Below are positions 55,493 to 64,000 of a stretch of DNA of 64,000 bases, in pieces. The position numbers and the translations under genes are program-made. The notes under the pieces are model-generated. The model saw nothing but the letters and a program-made list of their open reading frames with translations, searched no databases and was not told where the DNA came from. Location: contig JAZDXN010000029.1 in assembly GCA_037013495.1 (NCBI GenBank), positions 1,686,501 through 1,750,500 of the forward strand. The letters run 5' to 3'. The DNA comes from Hippophae tibetana (lineage: Eukaryota; Streptophyta; Magnoliopsida; Rosales; Elaeagnaceae). Position 1 is the first letter of the stretch; each line of letters begins with the position of its first letter.

Positions 55493-57124
55493 AATAATAT
55501 TTTCACGTAAAATTTACGATATAATGTTTCATGTTTGTATTGTATCTTATATAAAGTTGGATATATATGAATATTATTTTTTATATCATAATTATAATTA
55601 ATATTATAATTATTTATTAAATATAATTATAATTATATTTATATTTATTAATAATAATAATAATAATGTATTATATTATATTTAAAATTAATTATAAATT
55701 TATAAGATATTAATATTTTTTATATTTATAATAATTATGTTTTGTAAAATGAGTTTTTTTTAATTTTTTTTAAAAATAAATTTTTAAAAAATAGGTTTTC
55801 AAGTTTAAGGTTAAATTTTTCACAAACTAAAACACAATTCAACCATTTTCTAAACTATTACATATGATATGTTTTTTATAGACAAAATCACATAAATATA
55901 TAAATATTCATTGTTATACATACTATATATTTAATATTGTTATAATCTATTTTTTATATATTTATTAATTTATATTATTTAATTTTTAAATTGTTTTATC
56001 AATTTATATAGATATGAAATTATATTATTCAAGTTGTTAAATAAATTTAAAAATATTAAAAGTTAAAAAACCTACACAAAAATTAATTCTCAAGTTACAA
56101 GTTAAGTTTTGCCTCTTTTTAAACTATAACACAAATATTACTTTTTTAAAAATATTATATGAGATATGACCATTTTGGACAAAACCCTAATTATCTCAAA
56201 TAATAATATAAAAATTATAATAATAAAAATAATACGGTAATAACATTGAACATGATTTAACTCATTGGAGTTCATATTGAATGAGTTTAATTAGTGGAAG
56301 TTTAATTTGTTGGTTTTTAATGTAAAATGTTTTTGTTGAGCATTCTAAAAGATACCAGCTGGAAATATAGGGTATTATTTTTGTAATTATTAGTTTTAAT
56401 AGTTATAAATACTTTTTTTTCCCAAAAGAGTAATCTTCCAATTAAGTTAGGGACTTTCTTTACCAAAAACTAGCTCAGGTACTTCTCTATTTATAGGAGC
56501 ACAGGAATTTAAGTCTTTGATGGCCACTTCATGCAAGTTTCTCACATACCAAAATGGTAAAGAATTGGGAGTAAACTCCATAAATATTCAATAACGCACC
56601 AAGTAAGGTTTGTTAAATTGAAATGGCACGAGCTATATTTATAGAGAACTTGAACATATTATATTATGATCTCAAAGTCCATCTTTTAACTCTATTCCTA
56701 ATAAAAAAGAACTCTAGCAAACTCCTACATTTTTTCTGTGCGTTTATATATTAAATTTAATCATCTTAGAAGTTAGGTCGTAGGACATGAACGAGCCAAT
56801 ATGAATTTAATATTATATTGTCTTAACAAATATTAGAGGAAATTAGTTTCAAAGTACTGTATTACACAGGAAACGAAACAAGGGTATTTGGCTCAAAAGC
56901 ATGCTTTAGTGGCAGCAAAAAACTTGAAGCTGCTGATGTCAGGAGGAAAAGAAAGCAAATTGGCAAGTTACCAGCCTCATTGCCCAATAGCAATTGTTTC
57001 TCTTGGTAGAAGAGATGCTGTGGCACAGCTCCCATTCCTCACTGTTCTTGGAAGCATTCCTGGAATGATAAAATCTAGAGACCTTTTTGTTGGGAAGACA
57101 AGAAAGCAATTGGGCCTAGTCTGA
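39011..57124 (+). CDS. FSP1/AIFM2-like FAD/NAD(P)H oxidoreductase, four exons, intact
   Basis: Join 39,011-39,120, 47,086-47,342, 53,753-54,204 and 56,870-57,124 gives 1,074 nt, 357 residues plus TGA. It belongs to the pyridine nucleotide-disulphide oxidoreductase fold. Animal FSP1 reduces quinones with NAD(P)H and protects membranes from lipid peroxidation; the plant members are less well known, so the role here is inferred. Visible: FAD-binding GGGVAG (residues 14-19), ATG loop (102-104), NAD(P)H-binding GGGPTG (137-142), FAD-contact FAIGD (264-268). All donors are GT, all acceptors AG, and no stop or shift is present. Residue 2 is Asp, so the N-myristoylation known for the animal protein is not expected. 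No signal peptide or membrane helix stands out. Length fits the plant family (about 360). Confidence 0.92.
39279..40860 (-). mobile_element. L1-type LINE in intron 1 with ORF1 and 3' UTR but no ORF2
   Basis: The plus-strand T-run with tatatcggagaag at 39,281-39,300 is the reverse of a LINE 3' end (CTTCTCCGATATA then A-run). The GT-rich trailer (39,300-39,756, minus) is typical of plant L1 3' UTRs. ORF1 lies directly upstream. RT and endonuclease are missing altogether. The 5' end near 40,860 abuts a copia gag; a target duplication was not resolved. Confidence 0.7.
39757..40860 (-). pseudogene. LINE ORF1 (DUF4283 and zinc knuckle)
   Basis: Reading downward: LEKEWRSSPKGFG, FDNNLL, QSSPMRIQIRDMPMNWRKET (the DUF4283-type RNA-binding fold), then KYERLPHLCYGCGMIPHETRNC, the CCHC knuckle of plant LINE ORF1. 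It continues through a charged tail to DQADDGVL and TGA at 39,757-39,759. There are single shifts and a stop near 40,340 and 40,630. ORF1 protein coats LINE RNA. Confidence 0.7.
40865..44514 (+). pseudogene. Ty1/copia gag-pol in intron 1, sense orientation, degenerate
   Basis: Order: gag zinc knuckle CDYCRRPNHTKETC (near 40,980-41,025); protease VDSGASEHM (41,274-41,300); GAG-pre-integrase and integrase start (41,608-41,961: LNHYRLGHHNFLYL, CEVCQFSK, HTDIWGPSR). The core then jumps from KSEANQ to GVVERKNRHL near 41,960, so much of the integrase core is deleted. A rearranged integrase C-terminal region follows (42,053-42,232), then RT with DYQETFA, QLDVKNAFLNGDLEEEVYM and YVDDI (43,555), and RNase H to 44,466 (DNQAVIRI, HDRTKHIEIDRHFI). 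The 5' LTR and gag N-terminus are missing. Confidence 0.85.
44503..44750 (+). repeat. PPT and 3' LTR of the intron 1 sense copia element
   Basis: The polypurine tract TTGAGGGGGAG (44,504-44,514) is followed by the LTR start TGTAGAATTTC at 44,515. A TATA-like ctatttatagtgctgtatata lies at about 44,650-44,670. The end near 44,750 is set by the start of integrase coding of the opposing copia element. The 5' copy is absent. Confidence 0.65.
44752..46515 (-). pseudogene. Second copia element in intron 1, antisense, gag to integrase start
   Basis: Gag starts at 46,515 (MPNKNFRNQSYRDAV), continues at 46,046-46,258 (WNKLNSIVKGWIYNSVHVAM), and has a zinc knuckle CQICEKAWHSAPIC (45,420-45,500) followed by protease-region sequence (45,156-45,344: NLLSVHKLCNDNKVSVEF). 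Then come a GAG-pre-integrase RLGHPSF and the integrase start DLWRAPK...RYFLSIVNE near 44,755-44,830. It is cut there by the LTR of the opposing copia element; RT and RNase H are missing. Confidence 0.75.
46536..46735 (-). repeat. PBS and 5' LTR of the antisense copia element (limits approximate)
   Basis: The minus-strand PBS-like TTGTATCAAAGC (plus 46,531-46,542) follows the end of a short LTR. The outer end lies somewhere near 46,735 (TGTAACGTG or TGTTAGCATG on the minus strand). No second copy remains. Confidence 0.4.
46736..47085 (+). other. Intron 1, terminal part
   Basis: AT-rich unique-looking sequence with a good 3' splice site, aacttgtaaacag, at 47,073-47,085. Nothing else seen. Confidence 0.5.
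47086..47342 (+). CDS. Exon 2 of the FSP1/AIFM2-like gene
   Basis: 257 nt. It encodes EYFEIPWADLRAMVEPSF, a conserved signature of this plant family, and FIATGHSD with the ATG loop, ending in YQA and the first base of a split Glu codon. Borders: AACAG|GA and CAG|GTACAA. Confidence 0.92.
47840..48360 (+). pseudogene. LINE zf-RVT fragment in intron 2
   Basis: The frame reads WKCLYSSKVKVLKWLIVLG, VNTMDRIQSK, SPNWCVLCKRSSEDIDNF, then stops and, in the same frame, NFLDIVDWVE. This is the reverse-transcriptase-associated zinc-binding region of plant LINEs (NTxDRxQ, CxxC). It is an isolated, mutated piece. Confidence 0.6.
48538..48762 (-). pseudogene. Copia RNase H-side fragment in intron 2
   Basis: HWSLIGKLTYLTYLTITHFDITF corresponds to the 'LVGKLxYLTxTRPDIxF' motif between RT and RNase H of copia pol, preceded by the ~45 residues expected before it. 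It lies directly beside the full-length copia element at 48,793 but is a different copy, so the larger element may have inserted next to or into it. Confidence 0.6.
48793..49020 (-). repeat. 3' LTR of the intron 2 copia element
   Basis: Plus-strand TGTGGGATTTG...AAATCCACA, 228 bp, with inverted ends TGTGG/CCACA. The adjacent minus-strand purine tract TTGAGGGGGAG (49,021-49,031) is the PPT. Confidence 0.85.
49028..52260 (-). pseudogene. pol of the intron 2 copia element (PR, INT, RT, RNase H)
   Basis: From the 5' side: protease active site near 52,231-52,258 reads LDSDASDHM, Gly of DSGAS changed to Asp; 51,970-52,170 protease C-terminal part; 51,645-51,992 GAG-pre-integrase (MLWHYRFGHPNFLYL, CCEICQFAKQ) and integrase start; 50,834-51,313 integrase C-terminal part (AYLINRMSSKVL, KVFGCTAFVHL); 49,994-50,686 RT (GCKWVFTIKHKAYGSVERFK, DYQETFPPVAKLNTIRVL, QLDVKNVFLNGDLEKEVYI, KKSLYGLKQSPQAWF). 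RT end and RNase H follow in pieces to 49,028 (DNQVAISIV, HYDRTKHIEIDRHFI, TKALPR). Frames change several times. Confidence 0.85.
52261..53304 (-). pseudogene. gag of the intron 2 copia element
   Basis: 53,074-53,304 holds the N-terminus with HKFNGHNYLQLSQFVVIYI, the conserved 'KLxGxNYxxWS' gag motif. 52,845-53,111 continues with LTDEISAPKQDD, ATLYDLHQDDTSVTQYFN. The zinc knuckle near 52,530-52,575 reads CDHCRKPRHYKEIG, so its last Cys is lost and a stop follows. Confidence 0.75.
53341..53596 (-). repeat. PBS and 5' LTR of the intron 2 copia element
   Basis: PBS-like TGATATCAAAGC on the minus strand (plus 53,343-53,354); LTR from TGTGAG at 53,355 to about 53,596. It contains a ~21-bp tandem duplication (aaagaataaatac/atac) not present in the 3' LTR, which makes it slightly longer. 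Confidence 0.8.
53753..54204 (+). CDS. Exon 3 of the FSP1/AIFM2-like gene
   Basis: 452 nt. It encodes the NAD(P)H-binding part (ILIVGGGPTGVELAGEI), RLLEFIGPKAS, DCHFLCTGKTPGSAW and the FAD-contact NIFAIGDITDIP. Borders: TTGGCAG|AG and CCG|GTAAGT. It ends on a codon boundary. Confidence 0.93.
54415..54562 (+). repeat. tRNA-derived SINE in intron 3
   Basis: An A-box-like TGGTCCAATTGG (54,429-54,440) and a B-box-like GTTCGAATTCC (54,475-54,485) have tRNA-like spacing. A ~50-base body follows, with an A-rich tail (aaaaaaaataaaaaataaaa, from 54,536). There is no tRNA cloverleaf, so this is a SINE and not a tRNA gene. Confidence 0.55.
54563..56869 (+). other. Intron 3, very AT-rich, with AAT microsatellites
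   Basis: 55,080-56,230 is almost pure A+T, with (AAT)n runs at about 55,461-55,488 and 55,647-55,668. No coding or mobile sequence is recognised. A good acceptor, tattacacag, ends the intron at 56,869. Confidence 0.6.
56870..57124 (+). CDS. Exon 4 of the FSP1/AIFM2-like gene
   Basis: 255 nt including TGA (57,122-57,124). It encodes QGYLAQKHALVAAKNLKLLM, CPIAIVSLGRRDAVAQLPF and SRDLFVGKTRKQLGL, the conserved C-terminus of the plant family. Confidence 0.93.
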   Translation, partial: ETKQGYLAQKHALVAAKNLKLLMSGGKESKLASYQPHCPIAIVSLGRRDAVAQLPFLTVLGSIPGMIKSRDLFVGKTRKQLGLV

Positions 57125-58300
57125 CATGTTATGTACTAATTTGTAACATTCTCAATGTATTGCTTAAATGTTTATTTGATGATTGTTGATAGGCAAAGCT
57201 TCCGTTAGGACACTATTTTAGAAATACGTTTATAAGTCTATTTATTTGTGAAAAATGTGTCACTTAAGTTCATGAGTAAAAGTATTACGTAATGAAAGTT
57301 AATTTTTAATGTATTTTTTTTGTTAAATATAATAGAATAATATATATGTATGTTTATATAAGTAAAAAAATAATATTTAATTAAAAACATTAATCTTTTT
57401 TACGAATTTTTTTTCTTTGTAATTTAGAACAAAATTTTCATTTTCTAATATCTAAAATCATAAATTAGATAACGAATATGAATTTTATTTACATTTGATT
57501 TAAAGAATTTATTAAAAATTTTGAGTAATTTTTTTAATTAGAAGTTAATTAGATATATTTATTAAAAAATAAAAACATGTAAATGTTATATGTATTATTT
57601 ATTATATTTAAAAGAAAATTGGATTTTGAAAGGTAGTTTTATCTATGCTTAACATCTTTTCACAAACAAAAAACTTAAAAACACATATTTTAAAGAGTAA
57701 ACGTACAATTATATCTTTTAATTATTGTATTTGTATCATTTATATTATCATACTATTTTTTATTTTATTTACGCTATCAAACTATGAAAAGTGTTTATTT
57801 ATATTATTTTGTCTGTATGAAATTTACGTAAACATTTTGTTAACTGTTTATCGTTAAGTTGCCCACATAAGTCTCGTGTGATAATAATAGAGAAATTTGA
57901 CATTTAATAGTGTATCGTTTGCTTTTAACCTTTATAACCTCTCTCTAGCCTCCATTAATGCTCTCTTTAATCCTTGTTTCCTCTTTCAAGCCTCCATTAA
58001 GGTTAATTTCATTTTTAAAATTGCTTAATAATTGTTTGTTGAAGTTGAAAATTTTGTACGAAAATATCTTATTGGTAATGATGGAGCCTGAAATTTTTAT
58101 TACATTGGACATTGAGTTTAAGAAGGATTGACAAGGATGCATCATTTTATGATAAGTTATACCAGTTTATTATTTGAGAAATTGAAATTATTTGAGAAAT
58201 TGAAATTATTTCTTAATTTGAAGAGAAAAGTGAATTAGTATTATCAAAACATTAGGAATGGAGTTTGACATTAATGAAATTAACATTACTTTAAAAGCTT
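57125..58300. other. 3' flank and intergenic AT-rich DNA
   Basis: The 3' UTR of the oxidoreductase gene should lie in the first few hundred bases; possible poly(A) signals are too many to choose. No other gene is seen. Confidence 0.5.
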
Positions 58301-58313
58301 AGAAGTTGTGTGA

Positions 58314-59704
58314 TTGTATGATTGTATGATTGATCTAAGAAAATGTGTCTCAAGTTATGTTGTTTCTAGTATTAGATCTGATCAGTCATATGATGTACCT
58401 AAAGCATTGGAGGTTATTTTCCCTTGTCCAGAAATTGTGGTAGCAAAAAATGGTACCATGCATAATGATGAATCATGTCATGAAGATTATTACCAATATC
58501 AATATAGAGAACACCTAAAGAAACGTATATTTTACTTTTTTTAAGAGAAGTACAAGAAGGAAGTCAATAGCGAACATAAATACAAGAAAGGGGAGGAAAT
58601 TGATTAATATTGAAAGTGAAAATGAATTTGGAGAAGAATAGGGTGAAACTGCCTATGAAAATGTGGAAAAATCAATTTTTGATGATAAAATTGATGAAGG
58701 ACAACATGGAGAACTTTAACATACATTTATGGTGTCTCGACCCATGAAAGTCAACCTAAAAACCAACAACGTGAAGTACCTAAAATTTATGGTGATTTTG
58801 CCCATAAAAACCAACATGAAGACCACCAATGTAAATTTCTTGAATTTCATGGTGAATCTGGCCAAGAAAGTTAACCTAAAAACCCCCAATTTTAAGAATA
58901 ATCTCAATTTCAAGGACTTGAAATGTGTGGTGAATCCATGGATAAAATTCAATATGAAGACCATGATCAACATGGACAAAATTCTAGAAATGATAATGAT
59001 GGGCAACATAAATAGATAAATAATATCTCCAATTTAGAACATGAACTTCTTAGTCATATCCTTAAAGAAGATGGTATGTTCGATGAGGAAGAATTTGAAC
59101 AAGAAGTTCCTCTTCAAGATGATATTATTCTTGAAGAAAATGTTGACATAGGTTTAGAAACTGAAGAACCAATGCACGTTGAAGGAGATATTTCATCTAA
59201 TTATGTAGACTCGGATAATCTAAACAGTGGTTCTAAAGAAGATGGAAGTAGAAAAAGAAGTAACATTTTAGTTTTCAACGCTCATACATCCATAGATGAC
59301 CCCCAATTTTGCTTGGGTCTACAGTTTGCAACAAATGATTTATTGAACAGGTCCATATATTAATATGGTGTGAAGAAGTTGATGAATATAAGGTTTCCAC
59401 ACCCAAACAAGAAAAGATTAAGTGTTTTTTGCAATAAAGAAAAATGTACTTTCATAATTAGCAATAAATGCATAGAATATAGAGTTACATTCCACATTAT
59501 ATCATGTCAATTACAATGTGATTGTCTATCTTTTAGGGAAACAAAATGTGCAAATTCTTATTGGTTGTCAGAAGAGCTCATTCAAGACTTTAGGAACAAT
59601 CCAAAAGGGTTCAAATCGAGTGTGGTCGACAATGCAAAGCACTATGGTCTTACAATACCTAGAGGTAGATTGTATAGGGAAAATAGAAAGGTCAAGTTAT
59701 CAAT
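58314..59704 (+). pseudogene. Mutator-like (MULE) transposase, N-terminal part
   Basis: The MuDR DNA-binding region is at 59,281-59,700: DDPQFCLGLQFATNDLL, a stop, YGVKKLMNIRFPHPNKKRL, FCNKEKCTFII (zinc-binding Cys pair), ANSYWLSEELIQDFRNNPKG, YGLTIPRGRLYRENRK. Upstream it has an acidic stretch (EEEFEQEVPLQDD) and, at 58,728-58,990, imperfect ~20-residue His/Gln-rich repeats. The transposase catalytic core is absent: the frame is cut at 59,704 by the start of an LTR. Confidence 0.7.
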
Positions 59705-61725
59705 TGATGATATAAAAGGAAAGTGCCTTGAACCCACTAGCAATATGGTGATTAAATCCCAAAAATTCTAAGAAGTTTTGATTTTGATAGAACCGCGACT
59801 CATTGGCTATAGAAGAGCCAAGAACCTTGGTATAAAAATGGTAAGACCTTTATCCAATGGCTATTATTGAGCCATAAATCTTCGTATAAGGACACCACAA
59901 AGGTTAATAACCTTTGATATGTCTAGGTTTGTATTTAAAATACACAAAAGCTTAAAGCTTTCAACTTTATAAGTTTTTATTCATAAGGATAAAAGTTATT
60001 ACATATGGATGGATAACATATATTTATGGACAAAAATATAAATTACCAATCCTAACAAATAAAGGAATAACGAAAATTCCAAAAATAAAAAAGATTCTAA
60101 AACATAATGCAAATCTACTCAGATTTTGTAATATATATTGCAAGTCCTTTTTGACCTAGTAAACGTGAAAATTAGAATAATCATATTTCTATTTCCATTG
60201 TAGTACGTTAAGTAAGCTTTCAAAATAGTTTTGAACTGTATCAATTGGATATCAAAAGAGAAAGATACAATACTAATAGTGAAAATTGTTTAGGGTATTT
60301 TCAAATTGCTTACAAGTTATTCCAAGCCCAAGCTTTCTATCATAGGCCATGGTTTCATCACACCTTGCCCATTTATTGGATCGTATCATTTCCCCATCTT
60401 CAAGAGGATTAATCCTTGAATCTTTAACAACTTATTTTTAATTTCATAATATGCAAGAAGATTATCAAAATTGGACAAAAAAAATTAGAATTTTATTTGC
60501 GCACAAAATCCCCAAAAATTTGATTACGAAGAGTATTTTTCAATGTAATACTCCAAAAAATTTTAAGCAACAATTTGAACAAAAAAAAATCCTAAATTTT
60601 AGGATAGAGCCCAAAAAAATTAGATTTATTTTTTAAATTAAATTGTGGACTTTAAAGTTGTAGAAGAACTAAAACTTTAGATCAACAACATTTGCACAAT
60701 CAATAAAAGTTAATTTGAAACTAAAATTCCTATTTTTCAATAAATAAAAAATCTCAAATCAATGAAACTCTTTTTTTGTTCAACATTTTATTTTTTTTAC
60801 TTTCGTTTGGAATCTTTCTTTTCTTTTCTCTTTTAACTAGATTACCAACTAATCAAGAACAAAAAGATTGGACTCAAGAAAAAGAACAAGATTAAAACAA
60901 AGATGATAGAGATGACAAAAAAAAGAAAGGACACATCAAGACAAACGAGACAGATTAAACATTAACCTGACACAAAGACACAAAGAACATTTAAGAATAG
61001 GAACAAGAAAATCATGAAAAATCAAGGCTTAAAAGAAAAACAAAATAATGGAAAAAATGGAATAGTAATATGAATTTTTAGAGCTTGCACTCTAATACCA
61101 ACTGATGCAAACCCAAATGCAAGTGCTTTTGACCTATGAGCAAGATGGTAATTAAATCCCGAAAAAGCTAAACAATTCACATTTTGTTAGGATGGAATCA
61201 TGCCTCAAAATATATGTTCATGAATTTTAAGAAGATAAATATATTTACAAGAAAATTTCCTAATTGTTTCGTTACAAATAGCAAGGAATTTGAAACCCTT
61301 GTGGCATCCGATCATCATTAGACCTGTAGGGAATAATATCTATAGAGTCAAGGTGAATGCTATAATATGATTATTATTTTTTGGAATCATTAGCAATCTG
61401 TCATTGGGTCTTTGGTCATTTCTCTTGGAGTTCTCAAATCACTTTGTGTTTATGGGTTTCAAGGTTCGAGTAAATGGGTTCACATCAGCTTGCTTATACA
61501 TGAAATGGATTAGCCAAGTAAGGTTTTAGGTCAAACATTTAATGTTTGAATCCTCCCAAAATCATCTCCATATCTTTAACATGGACAACACACTATCGTA
61601 GCTGAAAAAGTGAGGGAAAAGTGAAGGGGGGAGCTCACAACTTAGTTAGAGTTTACTCAAATAATATGATGCATTCAGCATATTAATAAAATTTATGAAT
61701 TCAAACAACATCATCATTAGTATCA
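59705..61725 (-). mobile_element. Shrunken gypsy element, almost no coding, two divergent LTRs
   Basis: Plus-strand LTR starts TGATGATATAAAAGG (59,705) and TGATGCAAACCC (61,103) align for ~80 bases (shared 'gtgattaaatccc'/'gtaattaaatccc'). The first ends ...TCGTATCA at 60,388, next to a minus-strand purine-rich tract with DSRINPLEDGE, the typical end of chromovirus pol. The second is preceded by PBS TGGTATTAGAGTGC (minus, 61,087-61,100). Only about 0.7 kb lies between the LTRs, so nearly all gag-pol is deleted. The outer LTR end at ~61,725 is uncertain. Confidence 0.45.
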
Positions 61726-62786
61726 TGTGGAGATAATTTTATTTATAAAATTATGAATATATGTACTTCCTCACTTTTGAAACAGAGTGGAGTATACATT
61801 CTAGATATCCTATATATGCTCATACGACATAAAATATATCATGTCAAATGTAAAATCCATATGCATGATATGAGACCTCCATATGTATTTTTCAACTCCG
61901 AAATACATGGGCACATTTGCAGTGACCCTTTAAGATGCATGTGGATCCACTTCTAAACCCATGTACGATTACACTCAAAGATACATATGGCACATGTATT
62001 GGTCAACGTCCTCATCATAAGGGTGGCCAACATCCTCATCAAATGGGTGGTCCACTCTAAAACACAATGGGAAATCTAACTCCGAGGCTCATGTGTGGTC
62101 AAACTTCGAGATCCATAGGCAGAAAAACTCTAAAAATATATGTGAAAACAATGCGTACCTATAGTTTATTGAAAAATAGTTTGCTTCAACAAGTAGCTCA
62201 TTGGTACCATACTCTGCAAGACATACATACATGTATACTCCCTACAAAAATTATTTTCATGATATATGTATAAAATTTTAGATGACATGTATGGTGTTTT
62301 TAATACTTGTTTCACATAAAAATTCCATGTATACACATAAAAATGTTTATTCTGAGTATTTTACCATAACAACATTTCATAACATATTTCACAAAATCAT
62401 GGTATTTGTTTTTGTTTTATTCATAAAATATGACGAGTAACATTGAATTGGAGTAAGAACGTCTACCTAAATATACATCTATCTTGCATTCTTATTCCCT
62501 CAGTCAAATCCTATTCCTTTAGAGTAGAATTTATAAACATTTACTTTAATAATCAGTAGTAATCCATGACTTAAATGAATCATAATTTTAAATCAATTGG
62601 AACGATTACCTTATTAATTATTTAGGAGTAGGCTCAAAAATTTCCTTTTGATACTCTTCTACTAACCATTTGAAATTCTAATATATTTCTCCAATATAAA
62701 ACTTTATTCTTAAATATTTGATTGCTTGGACATTTTATTCTTGATTCAACCATTTAGAAATTGTTGAAATAAGTACGTTAAAACAG
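61726..62786. other. No recognisable gene; short imperfect repeats
   Basis: Around 61,890-62,120 a ~35-bp theme (aactccgaaatacatgggcac and variants) and a duplicated ggtcaacgtcctcatcataagg/ggccaacatcctcatcaaatgg recur. The rest is AT-rich with nothing supported. Confidence 0.4.
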
Positions 62787-63502
62787 TGTTGGAACAATAT
62801 TACCAATAACCTAAAATAAATTTCTTGGGTTGATTCACAGACTAGGTAGTTCTCTTTAAGACGTTTTGCGGCTCTGCCCAAATTTGTGCAAGCAAACACA
62901 ACCCCGTTGTCCCTAGGATAAAACAGCCCAAAATCTTTTTCTATCTCGTAACTTCACTGCACTGATGAAGACTGGAATGCTACACTTGGAAATATTTGTT
63001 GCTCAAAAAACTGAAAAAATAATTTAGAATTGCTGAGAGAATATTTTTCTTAGTGAGAGGAGTTTGTAGATTGTTGTGATTAAACTGAGAGTTGAGGCCT
63101 TCTATTTATGAGGTTTCAGAAACCGTGTGGCCATTATGATAATAACGGTAATGTTTGGGGATAAATTGTGTAACAACCATTATGAGTAATGAAGAGTAAC
63201 ATCCATTTTCTGAGTAAAGACGAGTAACGACCATTTTCTAAATATAGAAGAGTAACGACCATTTAATGGTCATATTCTGAGTAAAAGAAAACAATGGCCA
63301 TATTCTAAGTAAAAGAAAATAACAGTTGTTTTTCTGAGAAAAAATGTAACAACCATTTTCTGAGTGGAAAAGTATTTTTTTTTCAAAAAATAAAATGCCA
63401 CCTCACCTCACACACACGCACACGGACTCGAACTCGACTTGACACGGCACAGCCGGTTGGATGGACAGTAGAGGCTGCGGCGCACGCGCGTGTGTGTTAT
63501 CA
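62787..63502 (-). repeat. LTR-like sequence, minus orientation, with promoter repeats
   Basis: It starts TGTTGGAAC on the plus strand and ends near gttatcaca. On the minus strand a TATA-like CATAAATAGAAGG (63,098-63,113) has a tandem block upstream (63,165-63,370) of about seven ~30-bp units with 'gagtaacgaccattttctgag'-type sequence. The layout (repeat block, TATA, then several hundred bases of R-U5) is that of an LTR. The borders are tentative. Confidence 0.45.
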
Positions 63503-64000
63503 CATTTTCTTAAGACCTCTCCCCTTCCACAAAAGTGGGTACCCCTTGGGCCCAATCTCAATAGCAAACTATTCACTATTTATATATTTTTTAAGTAATG
63601 TAAAAAAGCAATGTGGGACAAGGCTTCACTAAATTTTTTATAAACATTCATCTTTTCCAACAGAAATGTATCAAAAATGGTAATATTTTTAGAGAGAAAA
63701 AATTATAGAGAGAGAATGGAGAAATGAAATTTGGTGTGAGGAAAATGATGGTTTCCCATGGTCTTTTATAGCCAAAACGCAACCTTGTTGGCCACCCTTG
63801 TCGGCCATGCCGATGAGGCTTTGGAAAGGCCTTCATCGATTGTTAAAAATCCTTTCATCAATCCACTTGGTGCCTCTAGCCAACAGTTGGCCAACCAGTC
63901 GCCATATCAACCGTGTTGACGAGCTTGAATAGAAAAGTTTAAGAATTTACAAAAATCTAATTTTATCCTAAAATTCTTGATAAATTTCTATACCTTAAAA
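63503..64000 (-). repeat. Another LTR-like segment, cut by window end
   Basis: A strong minus-strand TATA box, GGCTATAAAAGACC (63,757-63,770), is followed downstream on that strand by pyrimidine-rich sequence (tctctctctataattttttctctc) and gccttgtcccacattgc, a string common in dicot LTRs. The upstream part (63,780-63,940) is richer in GC, with repeated gttggcc/ggcca motifs. Confidence 0.4.

Noticed and set aside
57645..57857. Plus-strand frame of 70 codons, hydrophobic
   Set aside because: Low-complexity AT-rich DNA; the hydrophobic residues come from T-rich codons; no start context or homology.
1..64000. Integrated viral (pararetrovirus) sequence
   Set aside because: All RT-bearing fragments have gypsy or copia domain order, LTRs or tRNA primer sites; no movement protein or coat-type caulimovirid region was seen.
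1..64000. rRNA genes, organelle inserts, telomere or centromere satellites
   Set aside because: No stretch resembling rRNA, plastid or mitochondrial genes or telomere repeats was noticed on reading.

Overview
This is plant nuclear DNA. It is AT-rich, has canonical GT-AG introns, and is packed with plant-type Ty3/gypsy, Ty1/copia, LINE, CACTA and Mutator-like sequences. Nothing bacterial or organellar is visible. A eudicot with a sizeable repeat-rich genome is the likely source; the species cannot be told from the sequence. One intact host gene is present, and nearly everything else is transposon sequence at various stages of decay.

Layout. 2-4657 (+): 3' end of an Athila-type gypsy element (integrase, long 3' non-coding region, 2 kb LTR). 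4658-14.9 kb (-): Tat-type gypsy element with gag, protease, RT, RNase H and integrase in pieces, a 232-bp tandem array, and spliced antisense ORFs; the Athila element is inserted in its antisense ORF. About 16.5-23.5 kb (-): CACTA (En/Spm) DNA transposon with TNP2, a Ptta-type protein and a Ulp1-like protease, all degenerate. 23.5-24.8 kb (-): fragments of two host genes, the N-terminal domain of an AGO4-clade Argonaute (fused in frame to TNP2) and the N-terminal third of sucrose synthase. 24.8-25.5 kb: gag start, initiator-Met PBS and LTR of another retrotransposon. 25.5-26.6 kb (-): LINE 3' coding remnant. 27.0-33.15 kb (-): Athila-type element lacking RT, RNase H and integrase, in a tandem LTR-internal-LTR-internal arrangement. 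33.15-35.4 kb (+): decayed Tat-type RNase H/integrase plus tandem repeats. 36.27-38.06 kb (+): SIRE-like copia LTR and gag tail.

39,011-57,124 (+): the host gene, a four-exon 357-residue FAD/NAD(P)H oxidoreductase of the FSP1/AIFM2-like family. Its reading frame and all six splice sites are intact although its introns total about 17 kb. Intron 1 holds an ORF1-only LINE and two copia elements. Intron 2 holds a LINE fragment, a copia fragment and a full-length antisense copia element with both LTRs. Intron 3 holds a tRNA-derived SINE and very AT-rich DNA.

57.1-64 kb: a Mutator-like transposase N-terminus (+), cut by a shrunken gypsy element, then LTR-like sequences with promoter features on the minus strand.

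The strongest candidate for something undescribed is the block at 23.4-25.5 kb, where pieces of an Argonaute gene of the transposon-silencing pathway and of sucrose synthase, both without visible introns, are joined to a CACTA transposase next to a retrotransposon leader. Transposase and retrotransposon genes here carry many stops, frameshifts and lost catalytic residues, so most are listed as pseudogenes. All identifications come from reading motifs by eye; no database search was run.
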